Positions 24,374 to 32,468 of a stretch of DNA of 44,576 nt are shown one piece after another. Numbering within the stretch: the first letter of the stretch is position 1; every line of letters starts with the position of its first letter. The notes below the pieces were generated by a model. It saw nothing but the letters and a program-made list of their open reading frames with translations. It was not told the DNA's origin and ran no database searches. Both the position numbers and the translations under genes were made by a program. This DNA is from an uncultured Clostridia bacterium (GTDB lineage Bacteria > Bacillota > Clostridia > TANB77 > CAG-508): the NCBI GenBank assembly GCA_944389655.1, contig CALXND010000006.1, positions 1-44,576 of the forward strand, in the 5' to 3' direction.

Positions 24374-26092
24374 ATGTTAAAAAAATTGAATACGAAAAAG
24401 GGATATAATATAATAACAATAATAGTGATTTTAATAGTATCAATATTTATGTTTTATTGGATAAGCCAAAAAGAAGGATTTCACGAAGATGAAATATTTT
24501 CATATGGTTCATCCAACTATAAATGGGACAATGTTTTTCAAGCATCAGGTAAATCTGATTTTATAAATAGAACTGTAGAAAAATATATCATAGCAGATAA
24601 TTTTGGAGAAACATTAGGGAACATAATATATTATTTAAAACATCCAAACGAATTTTCTGAAAAAGAAGACGAGATACATAAAGAAGATAAACCAGTTTGG
24701 AAAACATTGCAAGAAGCAGAAGAATATTTAACAATAGAAAAAAGTGATATCTTAAATTTTATCTCTGTATATTATAACCAGGTTAGAGATGTACACCCTC
24801 CATTATTTTATGTGCTTGTTCATATAGTATCATGTATAGCATATGGGATATTCTCTAAATATATAATTTTTGCCATAAATATTGTATTTTTTATAATGAC
24901 CGCATATGTAATAAGGCGAATATTCATATTACTTAATAAAAAATGGTTAGGGTTAATTGCTATTGTATTCTATGGATTTAGTATAGGAGCGGCTTCCACA
25001 GTTGTATTTTTAAGAATGTATACAATGCTTGCATTTTTCTGTATAGAATATCTTTATATAAACATGAATATATTAAAAAGCAATTTAGAAATATCAAAAG
25101 AAAATAAATGGAAATTATTTACCTGTGTATTATTAGGTTTTTTAACACAATACTATTTTTGCATCTTTGCAGCAATCATATTTGTTATTATGGCAGCAAG
25201 AATGATATATAAAAAGAAATATAGTAGCTTAAAAAGATATTTACTAACACATATAGTTACAGCGATAATAGGAATAATTTTATTCCCAGCAGCAATAAAC
25301 CATATATTCTTTTCGTATAGAGGAGCATCAGGCTTAGATAGTGGCAGAACATTAGTAGAATCAATATCATTTTATTTAAATAGATTAGCATATGCTTTTA
25401 GTATAAACAATATTTTGATGTTTATTTTGAGTGGAGTCTGTATCCTAGGAATAATTGTAGCAGTTGTAAGAAAAATTGCTTCAAAAGATAAAAAAATTAC
25501 AAAAATATACTATTATGAATTAATAATAATTCCTACAATTTGCTACTTTATAATAGTATCTAAAATTGCTCCTAAAATGGAAGCTAAATATGCAATAAGA
25601 TATATAATGCCAATACTCCCAGAAATTGCAATAATATTCATATTAGGAGCGTACAGAATACTTAATAACAAAAAAGTAGCATATATACTTGTAAGTGTAG
25701 TAACATTAATAATTAGTATAAATGGAATAATTACAAACAAACCAAGTTATTTGTATCAAGGATATAACAACTACTTAAAAATTGCAAATGAATATAAGAA
25801 TTTGGATTTTATATATGTAGTAGATAACGGATTTACACATCTAAATAGCTTGCCGGAATTTGCAATATATAATAAATCTTTAATAATAAACATGAATTAT
25901 GATAAGCTAGATTTTCTTAAAGAAGATAAAGAATTACAAAAACAAGAAAAATTTGTGCTAAGTATAAAAAAGTGGATGAATGTAGAAGAATGCTTAAACA
26001 AAATATTAGAAAATACAGGATTTAATAATTATGAACTATTATTAGACCAAGAAGATGATACAGAAAGTATAATATATCTAATATCGAAATGA
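24374..26092 (+). CDS. Polytopic membrane protein, GT-C (family 39-like) glycosyltransferase
   Basis: A 572-residue protein with a short N-terminal helix and about ten further membrane segments. Two motifs point to the GT-C glycosyltransferase fold: FHEDEIFSYG at residues 36-45, in the first outer loop where the catalytic acidic residues lie, and DVHPPLFYVL from D139. These resemble ArnT/PMT-type enzymes that use a lipid-linked sugar donor on the outer face of the membrane. The acceptor is unknown. The C-terminal soluble part (from about residue 470) is similar to that of other clostridial members. It has an RBS (TTAAGGAG), its own promoter, and a perfect palindrome after its stop codon separating it from a convergent gene. 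Confidence 0.75.
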   Translation: MLKKLNTKKGYNIITIIVILIVSIFMFYWISQKEGFHEDEIFSYGSSNYKWDNVFQASGKSDFINRTVEKYIIADNFGETLGNIIYYLKHPNEFSEKEDEIHKEDKPVWKTLQEAEEYLTIEKSDILNFISVYYNQVRDVHPPLFYVLVHIVSCIAYGIFSKYIIFAINIVFFIMTAYVIRRIFILLNKKWLGLIAIVFYGFSIGAASTVVFLRMYTMLAFFCIEYLYINMNILKSNLEISKENKWKLFTCVLLGFLTQYYFCIFAAIIFVIMAARMIYKKKYSSLKRYLLTHIVTAIIGIILFPAAINHIFFSYRGASGLDSGRTLVESISFYLNRLAYAFSINNILMFILSGVCILGIIVAVVRKIASKDKKITKIYYYELIIIPTICYFIIVSKIAPKMEAKYAIRYIMPILPEIAIIFILGAYRILNNKKVAYILVSVVTLIISINGIITNKPSYLYQGYNNYLKIANEYKNLDFIYVVDNGFTHLNSLPEFAIYNKSLIINMNYDKLDFLKEDKELQKQEKFVLSIKKWMNVEECLNKILENTGFNNYELLLDQEDDTESIIYLISK

Positions 26093-26097
26093 GCAAA

Positions 26098-26128
26098 TGC
26101 GCAAATGGGGTCAGACCCCATTTGCGCA
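26098..26128. repeat. Perfect palindrome (TGCGCAAATGGGGT arms)
   Basis: TGCGCAAATGGGGT (26098-26111) and its exact complement (26115-26128) around a CAG loop. It lies five bases after a stop codon, between convergent genes, and can work as a two-way terminator. Related half-sites follow at 26164-26198 (TTGCGCAAAAAAGC and AGTCCCCAATTGCAC). Other family members are at 28133-28165 and 36482-36583. Confidence 0.8.
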
Positions 26129-26204
26129 AAAATCCTTGTAATGATTGCTAATCATAGACTACAGGGGTTGCGCAAAAAAGCTAAGTCCCCAATTGCACAC
26201 ATTA

Positions 26205-26843
26205 TCATGAAAGTTTATATATATCTACGCAAACTTTATCATTTTTTATATAAGCTTTAAGTTTTAAATCAAAATCATTATTGTTTTTAAACTTTAAATC
26301 TAAATAATCATATGCAACTGTAGCATCCTTGCCTTTTTCGATATATCCAACATTTTTATCATGTTCATGCCTTTCTGTGATTTTTACGCCGTCAATTTTT
26401 TTTGCAGCATTATATATTGTTGTGCTTACTTGACAGTTTCCACCTCCAATTGCATTTGTAAGTTCTCCGTTTACAAATGCATGAGCTTCCTTATAGCCAT
26501 CTTCACTTGATGGTTTACCTACAACATCACAAAAAGAGAATTCTTTATTAGATTCTACGATTGTATTATTTATTCTAGAACAAGTAATTTTTATATTATT
26601 AATTCGATTTTTATGATCATCTACTATAGGTGTGGAGAAACTGCTAATTTTAGTTTCTGTAGTCTTCTCTTTTGCAGTATTATTAGAAATAGTAGTATTA
26701 TTAGGAACTGTTGTATTAGTTGCAGTTCTTTCAGGAGAATAATTACTTTGTGGAGCTTGATTAGTATTATTAAATAGCATAAAAAATATAATCCCGCCAA
26801 TAATAAAAAATATAATTAATCCAATAATCCATTTTTTATTCAT
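26205..26843 (-). CDS. VanW-domain protein, membrane-anchored
   Basis: A 212-residue protein on the minus strand. A membrane helix (about residues 5-23, WIIGLIIFFIIGGIIFFML) is followed by a Ser/Thr/Asn-rich linker, then a VanW domain: FSTPIVDDHKNRINNIKI, EFSFCDVVG, the signature IGGGNCQVSTTIYNAA, ERHEHDKNVGYI and KGKDATVAYDYLDL. VanW domains are common in clostridial envelope proteins; their activity is not established and the name does not imply vancomycin resistance. It is monocistronic, convergent with the GT-C gene and divergent from the hydrolase gene. TTGAGAAAGGAATG before the start supplies an RBS. Confidence 0.9.
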   Translation of the reverse strand: MNKKWIIGLIIFFIIGGIIFFMLFNNTNQAPQSNYSPERTATNTTVPNNTTISNNTAKEKTTETKISSFSTPIVDDHKNRINNIKITCSRINNTIVESNKEFSFCDVVGKPSSEDGYKEAHAFVNGELTNAIGGGNCQVSTTIYNAAKKIDGVKITERHEHDKNVGYIEKGKDATVAYDYLDLKFKNNNDFDLKLKAYIKNDKVCVDIYKLS

Positions 26844-27266
26844 AATAAATTTTCATTCCTTTCTCAAGATTTAAGAACAATAGAGGATCTTTTAACACTT
26901 TTCTCTATCGACAATATTTTGAGAGATGCATTTATTATTTGTGAGATTTAGGCTTACAATTGCGAAGAAGAAAGCCTAAATCTAGTAGTGATTATAACAT
27001 TCTATTTAATAGAAACTTCAAAGAAATTTCCTATTAAATAAATCCTGCAATAATTTTATTATATAAAAAAACAACTCCTTATCTATAGAAAAAATTGTTA
27101 AAAATATTAATAAAAAAAAGACAAAATAATTCTTTTTACTACTATTTTCTCCATAAAATAAAAAAATATTATATAATAAAATAAAAAAAATTGGAAAAAT
27201 TGTAAACTTGCTACAAAAATAAAATTATGATATGATTTTAAAAAATTTAATAAAAGAGGAAAAATA
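26844..27266. other. Divergent intergenic region with two hairpins
   Basis: No gene seen. Two stem-loops occur: GATTTAGGCTT (26944-26954) with AAGCCTAAATC (26972-26982), and an AT-rich stem TATTTAATAGAAA / TTTCCTATTAAATA at about 27005-27042. They lie on the VanW side and may be old terminators or regulatory structures. The hydrolase promoter is at the right end. Confidence 0.4.
27208..27236 (+). promoter_or_regulatory. Promoter of the alpha/beta hydrolase gene
   Basis: TTGCTA at 27208-27213, a 17-base spacer and TATGAT at 27231-27236, 30 bases before the ATG. Confidence 0.55.
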
Positions 27267-28166
27267 ATGTTAACTTTATTATTAATCTTAATTGTAATAT
27301 TAATTATAATAATATATTATGAGCTTAGAGTATCAACTTCTAAATTACCAATAGATGTTTTTAGATTATATGATTTTTCGCAAAAAAAATTTATTGGTAG
27401 AGAAGTATTTGTAATAAAGCCAATGAAGCACGAAGATATATATGAACCAGAACCAAATGAAAAAGCAGGAAAAGTAATTTTATATGTACATGGGGGCTCA
27501 TATGTAGGAGAACTCGAAAAATATCATTGGCACTTTTTTAAAGATATAATAAATGATACAAATGCAACAATAATTATTCCAGATTATCCACTTGCACCAG
27601 AAAACACATATTTAGAAACATTTAAATTCATGGAGCCACTATACAAAAAAATAATTGAGAATATAGAAAATAAGGAATTTATTTTAATGGGAGACTCAGC
27701 AGGCGGAGGAATGGCACTTGCACTTTATCAACGAAATGGTAAGTTAAATCACAAATTACCAGATAAAACGGTATTAATATCACCATGGCTGGATGTAAGG
27801 ATGGAAAATCCAGAAATAGATAAAATTCAGGATCCAGTATTAAAAAAGCCATTATTAAAATTATCTGGAAAAAGATATGCGGGAAAAAATGGATTAAAAA
27901 GCTATTTAGTAAACCCAGTATTGGGACCAACAGATAAACTAAGGAATATATTTATATTATCTGGTACAAAAGATATGCTAAATCCAGATGCAAAAAAATT
28001 TGCTCTATCCAATAAAGCAAAAGTGAAATTTATAGAATATGAAGATGCAATACACAATTTCCCTTTAATGAAGCATAAGAGAAAAAATATATGCGCAAAA
28101 GAAGGATATGACAAAATTGTGCAAATAATAAATAGTGCAATTGGGGACAGTCCCCAATTGCACTAG
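27267..28166 (+). CDS. Alpha/beta hydrolase, HSL/acetyl-esterase type
   Basis: A 299-residue protein of the hormone-sensitive lipase family. An N-terminal membrane helix (residues 2-17) is followed by the oxyanion motif YVHGGSYVG, PDYPLAPENTY, the nucleophile elbow GDSAGG (S144), and a later acidic residue (GTKDMLNPD) and histidine (EDAIHNFP) completing the triad. It hydrolyses esters of small acids. The last ten residues (SAIGDSPQLH) and the stop codon are encoded by a palindromic repeat that overlaps the gene end, so the native C-terminus was changed by repeat insertion. A condensation-family acyltransferase gene follows after 13 bases; esterase and acyltransferase may act on the same alcohol or lipid. 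Confidence 0.88.
   Translation: MLTLLLILIVILIIIIYYELRVSTSKLPIDVFRLYDFSQKKFIGREVFVIKPMKHEDIYEPEPNEKAGKVILYVHGGSYVGELEKYHWHFFKDIINDTNATIIIPDYPLAPENTYLETFKFMEPLYKKIIENIENKEFILMGDSAGGGMALALYQRNGKLNHKLPDKTVLISPWLDVRMENPEIDKIQDPVLKKPLLKLSGKRYAGKNGLKSYLVNPVLGPTDKLRNIFILSGTKDMLNPDAKKFALSNKAKVKFIEYEDAIHNFPLMKHKRKNICAKEGYDKIVQIINSAIGDSPQLH
28133..28165. repeat. Perfect palindrome overlapping a gene end
   Basis: TAGTGCAATTGGGGA (28133-28147) and its exact complement (28151-28165) around a CAG loop. It codes for the last residues of the hydrolase and supplies its stop codon. Same family as the palindromes at 26098 and 36482. Confidence 0.85.
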
Positions 28167-28179
28167 AAGGAGAGAAAAT

Positions 28180-29454
28180 ATGCCAAAAACTAATAATTGG
28201 AGAAGATTAGATAATTCTGCTAAAATATTTCCAATAGCTTCAAGCAAAAAATATAGTAGTGTATTTAGATTATCTGCTGTATTGAAAGAAGAGATTCAGC
28301 CAGAGGTTTTGAAAGAAGCTGTTGAAATTGTGCTTAAAAACTTAAGCTCATTTAAAGTTAAATTAAAAAAAGGATTATTTTGGTATTATTTTGAAGATAA
28401 TACTAAAAAGATTATTATTGAAAGAGAAAAAAATTATCCATGTAAGTACATAGATCCTAATACTAATAATGATTATTTATTTAAGGTGACTTATTTTAAA
28501 GATAAAATAAATTTGGATATTTTTCATTCTTTGACTGATGGTAATAGCGGAATAATTTTTCTAAGAGAAATTGTATATACATATATAGAACTTGTGCACA
28601 AAAATGATTTTAATAAGAAACTAAGAATTGAACGAACATTATCGAACAATACAGAAGATGATTATTTAAAAAATTATGATAAAAAATCTAAACCAGCTAA
28701 AGGTGGAAAGAAAGCTTATATTTTAAAAGGAAGCAAGTTACCTCTTTCGATGATAGGAGTTATTCATGTAAACATTAATTTAAACCAGCTAAAGCAGAAG
28801 GCTAAAGAAAAAGATGTTACAATTACGCAATTTTTAACTGCATGTTTAATTTATGCTATTTATAATACTAATTATAAAATATATAATGGTAGTAAGCCTA
28901 TAAAGATTTGTATTCCAGTAGATTTGAAGAAGTATTTTAAATCTGAAACGGTTAGTAATTTTTTTAGTTACATTAATGTTCAAGCAAATATGGATTTAAA
29001 AATGCTCGAATCTTTTGATGGATTACTTAAATTTGTTAAACAAGATTTTAACCAAAAATTGACAAAAGATGAAATTAGTAAAACTATGTCTGCAAATGTA
29101 AAACTAGGAAATAATATTCTTATAAAATCCATACCATTATTTTTGAAATCAATTATAGTAAAGCTTAGTTATTTAGAAATTAGAAAATATACTACTACAA
29201 CATTTTCTAACATTGGTAGAATAGGTATAATAGGTGAATATCAAAAATATATAGATAAGTTTTTAATGCTCATAGCACCAGAATCTGTTGAAAAAATAAA
29301 ATGTTCGGCTTGTTCTTTTGATAATAATTTAGTTTTTACATTTACATCAGTACTAGAAAACACAGATATAGAAAAAGAATTTTGTAAAAAACTCAAAGAA
29401 GAAGGAATAGAAATTTTTGTAGAAGGGAATGGTGTTCATGACTTTATATCCTAA
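28180..29454 (+). CDS. Condensation-superfamily acyltransferase (alcohol acetyltransferase-like)
   Basis: A 424-residue protein. The catalytic motif HSLTDG (HxxxDG) occurs in the first third, and NFFSYINVQANM followed by FSNIGRIG late in the sequence fits the second part of the CoA-dependent acyltransferase / condensation fold. Such proteins transfer acyl groups to an alcohol or lipid. I chose ATG 28180 because AGAAGGAG precedes it at a normal distance; the longer open frame from 28135 runs through the palindromic repeat. It is followed, with overlap, by a DUF6320 membrane protein, a pairing I recall from other clostridia, and preceded by an esterase. Confidence 0.75.
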   Translation: MPKTNNWRRLDNSAKIFPIASSKKYSSVFRLSAVLKEEIQPEVLKEAVEIVLKNLSSFKVKLKKGLFWYYFEDNTKKIIIEREKNYPCKYIDPNTNNDYLFKVTYFKDKINLDIFHSLTDGNSGIIFLREIVYTYIELVHKNDFNKKLRIERTLSNNTEDDYLKNYDKKSKPAKGGKKAYILKGSKLPLSMIGVIHVNINLNQLKQKAKEKDVTITQFLTACLIYAIYNTNYKIYNGSKPIKICIPVDLKKYFKSETVSNFFSYINVQANMDLKMLESFDGLLKFVKQDFNQKLTKDEISKTMSANVKLGNNILIKSIPLFLKSIIVKLSYLEIRKYTTTTFSNIGRIGIIGEYQKYIDKFLMLIAPESVEKIKCSACSFDNNLVFTFTSVLENTDIEKEFCKKLKEEGIEIFVEGNGVHDFIS

Positions 29455-30010
29455 GATAAGAAATGTAAAAAATGGCAATATTGCAATAAAAATAATGATT
29501 ACGATATCTTTTTTAGTGGCTATTATATGTGTTATAGTTAATTTATGTACTACTAGAGATTTGTGGTGGAGTTTAATTGTAATTGCAGGAATAATATATT
29601 CGTGGATTACAGTAAGTTATTCGTTGCATAGAAATATAAATATAGCGTCGAGTGTTATGGTTCAATCAATTGCTATTTCCTTATTAACTTTGTGTATAGA
29701 TTATGTAATAGGATATAGCGGATGGGCTATAAATGTATCAATACCTATTATAATCTCGGTTGCTAATATAACTCTTCTAGTATTAACAATTGTTAGTGTT
29801 CATAGGTATTATAGATATGTTATTTATCAGTTAATTATTTTTGTACTTAGTTTAATACCTCTATTTATAGAGATGTGGGGGACTGGAATAATATATTGGC
29901 CAATTTTTACTATTATTTCTAGCGGAATAACAGTATTTACTTTTTTATTATCTGCAATATTATGTGGAAAAAGTATGATAGAAGAACTTAATAGAAGATT
30001 ACATATGTAG
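29438..30010 (+). CDS. DUF6320 membrane protein
   Basis: A protein of about 190 residues with six predicted membrane helices and a start TLYPKIRNVKNG. It matches my memory of DUF6320, which is encoded next to condensation-type acyltransferases in Clostridia. Some relatives have an N-terminal zinc ribbon that this one lacks. I prefer ATG 29438, with GAAGGG upstream; an in-frame ATG three codons earlier (29429) is possible. It overlaps the acyltransferase gene by 17 bases, so the two are co-translated and probably work together, perhaps in acylating a lipid at the membrane. Confidence 0.7.
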   Translation: MTLYPKIRNVKNGNIAIKIMITISFLVAIICVIVNLCTTRDLWWSLIVIAGIIYSWITVSYSLHRNINIASSVMVQSIAISLLTLCIDYVIGYSGWAINVSIPIIISVANITLLVLTIVSVHRYYRYVIYQLIIFVLSLIPLFIEMWGTGIIYWPIFTIISSGITVFTFLLSAILCGKSMIEELNRRLHM

Positions 30011-30036
30011 TAAATGCAAAGTAGGACAAAATAATA

Positions 30037-30065
30037 TTGACAAGAAATAAAAAAATAAGTATAAT
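30037..30065 (+). promoter_or_regulatory. Consensus promoter of the 53-residue gene
   Basis: TTGACA at 30037-30042, a 17-base spacer and TATAAT at 30060-30065: a fully consensus sigma-A promoter, 70 bases before the small gene. Its strength is notable for such a small gene. Confidence 0.75.
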
Positions 30066-30135
30066 TATATTTGTAAAAGATAGGAAATGTTTATAAAACT
30101 TATTTTAAACAAACTATAATATGAGGAGAAAAGAT

Positions 30136-30297
30136 ATGATAGCTAAAATATGGAAAAAAGTATTATTTGTGATTTTTATTGTTGTATGTTTATTTAACAT
30201 AGTAAATAAGCTAGTACATAAGGCTTCATTAGAACAAGAACTACAAAGTTCAGCTGATTATGTTATAGAAAAGAAATTAGAAGAAGGCATAAAATAA
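30136..30297 (+). CDS. Small single-helix membrane protein, 53 residues
   Basis: ATG 30136 follows GAGGAGA at a good distance and the frame ends at TAA 30297. The protein begins MIAKIWKKVLF, has one membrane helix (VLFVIFIVVCLFNIV) and a charged tail (LEQELQSSADYVIEKKLEEG). The promoter just upstream is fully consensus. I do not recognise a family. The layout, a short helix followed by a soluble amphipathic tail, would fit a membrane-tethered regulator or assembly factor. It lies between DUF6320 and rpmE. Confidence 0.7.
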   Translation: MIAKIWKKVLFVIFIVVCLFNIVNKLVHKASLEQELQSSADYVIEKKLEEGIK

Positions 30298-30336
30298 GAA
30301 AAAACTTATTATAGTTCAAAAAATAATGCATAATAC

Positions 30337-30365
30337 TTGAAAAAAAATAAAATTTATGTTATCAT
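30337..30365 (+). promoter_or_regulatory. Promoter of rpmE
   Basis: TTGAAA at 30337-30342, a 17-base spacer and TATCAT at 30360-30365, 42 bases before the rpmE start. Confidence 0.65.
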
Positions 30366-30407
30366 ATAAAATAGCGTTTAAAAAAGAAAAGGAGAGGTGA
30401 ACACAAA

Positions 30408-30608
30408 ATGAGAGAAGGAATACATCCAAATTATACAGAAGCTACCATAACATGTGCTTGTGGAAATGTGATGAAAACAAATTCAACAAAAGCAGATATG
30501 AAAGTTGATGTTTGTTCAAAATGCCATCCATTCTGGACAGGTAACTTAAAAAGAGAAACAACAGGTGGTAGAGCAGAAAAATTCAAGAAAAAATATGGAA
30601 TTCAATAG
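30408..30608 (+). CDS. rpmE: 50S ribosomal protein L31
   Basis: A 66-residue L31 of the zinc-binding (type A) form: REGIHPNYTEATITCACGN has two of the cysteines and VDVCSKCHPFWTG the others. The end RAEKFKKKYG is typical. It joins the two ribosomal subunits' head regions. It has its own promoter, an AGGAGGTG-type RBS (GGAGAGGTG) and a terminator after it, so it is monocistronic. The zinc form, rather than the zinc-free L31 paralogue, implies normal growth under zinc-replete conditions. Confidence 0.97.
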   Translation: MREGIHPNYTEATITCACGNVMKTNSTKADMKVDVCSKCHPFWTGNLKRETTGGRAEKFKKKYGIQ

Positions 30609-30616
30609 AAAAATTA

Positions 30617-30644
30617 GGATAGCAAAAGAGCTATTCTTTTTTTT
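30617..30644 (+). terminator. Terminator after rpmE
   Basis: GGATAGC (30617-30623) pairs with GCTATTC (30630-30636), followed by eight T residues. Confidence 0.85.
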
Positions 30645-30739
30645 CCTTTAAGTAATCTAAATTAGTAAATGTATAAAATTAAAATAACTGGAAATAATAG
30701 GCGTAGTAATGTAAGAAACAATTAGATTGGGTTGGAGAT

Positions 30740-31024
30740 ATGAAAAGAAAAATCTATGAAGAAATTAATAAAAAATTAGATTACTTAAATTATATTTTAA
30801 CAAAAAATAAAGTAATTGATTTAGTCGAATTACTTGGCAATAGAAAAGAATTGCTTTTTAGAAATATTGGGTCTGGTATAGCAAAAGGTATTGGAATAGG
30901 AATTGGTGTAACAATTATAACTGCAATTATTGTGATAATACTTCAAAAAATTGTTACATGGAATATACCAGTTATAGGGGAATATATAGCAGATATAGTG
31001 GATATAGTACAAAATAGTAGATAA
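30740..31024 (+). CDS. DUF5665 membrane protein
   Basis: A 94-residue protein. A polar first half (KLDYLNYILTKNK, VIDLVELLGNRKELLFRNIGSGIAKGIGIGIG) leads to one membrane helix (VTIITAIIVIILQKIV) and the ending WNIPVIGEYIADIVDIVQ. This pattern fits DUF5665, a small membrane family in Firmicutes with no known function. It has a GGAGA RBS. The following gene is on the opposite strand. Confidence 0.75.
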   Translation: MKRKIYEEINKKLDYLNYILTKNKVIDLVELLGNRKELLFRNIGSGIAKGIGIGIGVTIITAIIVIILQKIVTWNIPVIGEYIADIVDIVQNSR

Positions 31025-31163
31025 TTATATATCATTCCTTCCATAGTATTATACATTTATATTTTAAGGAGGTTGTTATTCCAGTAGTAATAATTAAATA
31101 AGTTTTTGTTCAAATAAAACAGTATACAAATAAAAGAAGGATTCAAAGAAATTCATTATCATT

Positions 31164-31871
31164 TTAAAATAAAAAATAGAGTAATAGTAGATGAACTGGA
31201 TAAAACCAATAAAGTAAAAACTTTACCTTCTTGCCTTGTTTGCCATTATATAAAGCAATAAATATTATAGACAAAGCAGTAAATAAGCCAAGTAATACAG
31301 TTGGAATATTAAATGACCCAACTATAATATTATATCCATATCGTATAATACACAAAGTAACAAAAGATATAATCATAGCTAATTTATCATTCTTAAATAA
31401 ATAAAATATAAATACTACAATTACACCCCAAAAACCGTAATCTGTATCTAATAGCTCTGCACTAATAGCAAGCAGAAGTACAACAAAAACACCAATTATT
31501 TTATCAATAGGAAAAGATAAATTTATATTTTGATTCTTAAATAAAGAAACTATATAATCAAATAAATAAATGCTTAATAATCCTAAAAATAGTGTAAAGA
31601 ACACATTTAAAGAAAAAATACTCCCACCTAAATATTTGTGGATAAATAAACTAAATGGTACTTGAGCGATAACACCAAACAAACCCAGTCTTAAGAAATA
31701 TTTCTTTAAATTTTTAGTATGAATAAATCCTTCGCTTATCTGAAATGCAAAGATAGGAAAGGCTATTCGGCCAATTAAATTTAATACGCTATAATGACCA
31801 ATGTATGCATCACCGAAGTGATCACAAAACATAGAAATTATTGCTATAATTTTTAGTGCAAAACTTGACAT
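31164..31871 (-). CDS. TraX family membrane protein
   Basis: A 235-residue protein on the minus strand with about seven membrane helices. The N-terminus SSFALKIIAIISMFCDHFGD and the segment LIGRIAFPIFAFQISEGF are the TraX signature. The E. coli F-plasmid TraX acetylates pilin; chromosomal members in Firmicutes belong to the same acyltransferase-3-related fold and their substrate is unknown. It has a good RBS (GGAGGTTAG just upstream of 31871). It is monocistronic and divergent from the T-box leader. Confidence 0.85.
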   Translation of the reverse strand: MSSFALKIIAIISMFCDHFGDAYIGHYSVLNLIGRIAFPIFAFQISEGFIHTKNLKKYFLRLGLFGVIAQVPFSLFIHKYLGGSIFSLNVFFTLFLGLLSIYLFDYIVSLFKNQNINLSFPIDKIIGVFVVLLLAISAELLDTDYGFWGVIVVFIFYLFKNDKLAMIISFVTLCIIRYGYNIIVGSFNIPTVLLGLFTALSIIFIALYNGKQGKKVKFLLYWFYPVHLLLLYFLF

Positions 31872-31948
31872 TTCTAACCTCCAAATATTAATGTTAAAAA
31901 TATTTTATCAAAAGTACATCTAAATAGCAAGAAAATTTCACAGACCTC

Positions 31949-31977
31949 TTGAACTTTACGTAAAAATATGATAATAT
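31949..31977 (+). promoter_or_regulatory. Promoter of the T-box leader and ileS
   Basis: TTGAAC at 31949-31954, a 17-base spacer and TAATAT at 31972-31977. The transcript would start near 31985. Confidence 0.65.
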
Positions 31978-31984
31978 ATTAAAC

Positions 31985-32312
31985 ATCGAAATATAAAAAA
32001 CCATAATAAAGGACAAGGCAAATATAAGAACTATCTTACAGAGAGCCAAGTAAAGCTGAAAATTGGCAGAAAAGTATATATTTGTTATCACCTTTTAGTT
32101 GCTTAATCTAAAAATAATAATATAAAAAAATATTATCTACTAAATTAAGCCGTAAATCTGCGTTAAAGATAGAAAAAGAGAAAAGAATATGAAATAAATG
32201 CAAAATTTAATGAAAATATATTTTGCAAAACAAATAAATTCTTTTAAAATAGGTGGTACCGCGGAAAAACAAAGCCTTTCGTCCTAGAGATGAAGTGGCT
32301 TTGTTTTTTACT
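31985..32312 (+). promoter_or_regulatory. T-box riboswitch of ileS
   Basis: The T-box motif AGGTGGTACCGCGG is at 32251-32264. Before it is the Stem I region (31990-32110), with AGAGAGCC...TTGGCAG elements near 32040-32068. Just after it is an intrinsic terminator, AACAAAGCC pairing with GGCTTTGTT and a T-run (32267-32310). T-boxes sense the charging of a tRNA through the specifier codon and let transcription continue when the tRNA is uncharged. A candidate specifier is the AUC (isoleucine) at 32087-32089, followed by a purine as usual; its exact location needs folding. The downstream gene, ileS, fits an isoleucine specifier. Confidence 0.92.
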
Positions 32313-32313
32313 A

Positions 32314-32439
32314 TAGCTAAAAAATAATTTTATTTTGACGTTGTTAAACTGCATTTCGAAAATCCTCATCGTACTATACTGTACGACTCCAGTTTTCTCA
32401 TTTGTTTGCCTAGTCAAAATAGAAATTCTTTTTCAGCTA
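32314..32439. repeat. 126-bp imperfect palindrome between T-box terminator and ileS
   Basis: The left arm (32314-32339, TAGCTAA...TTTTGAC) and right arm (32413-32439, GTCAAAATAG...CAGCTA) are imperfectly complementary. Inside, CGTAC/GTACG (32369 region) and GAAAA/TTTTC parts also pair, so it forms one long hairpin. I recall similar intergenic repeats with TTTCGAAAATCCTCATCGTAC in other clostridial genomes. It may be a miniature transposable element. It lies within the ileS leader mRNA, after the terminator. Confidence 0.6.
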
Positions 32440-32468
32440 ATCTACTTAATAACAAGGAGGAGTTTTGA

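Noticed and set aside
26205..26843. Vancomycin resistance
   Set aside because: A lone VanW domain is common in clostridia and no vanA/B, vanH or vanX genes are present.
28135..28179. Upstream extension of the acyltransferase through the palindrome
   Set aside because: These codons lie in the palindromic repeat and have no RBS; the start at 28180 has one.
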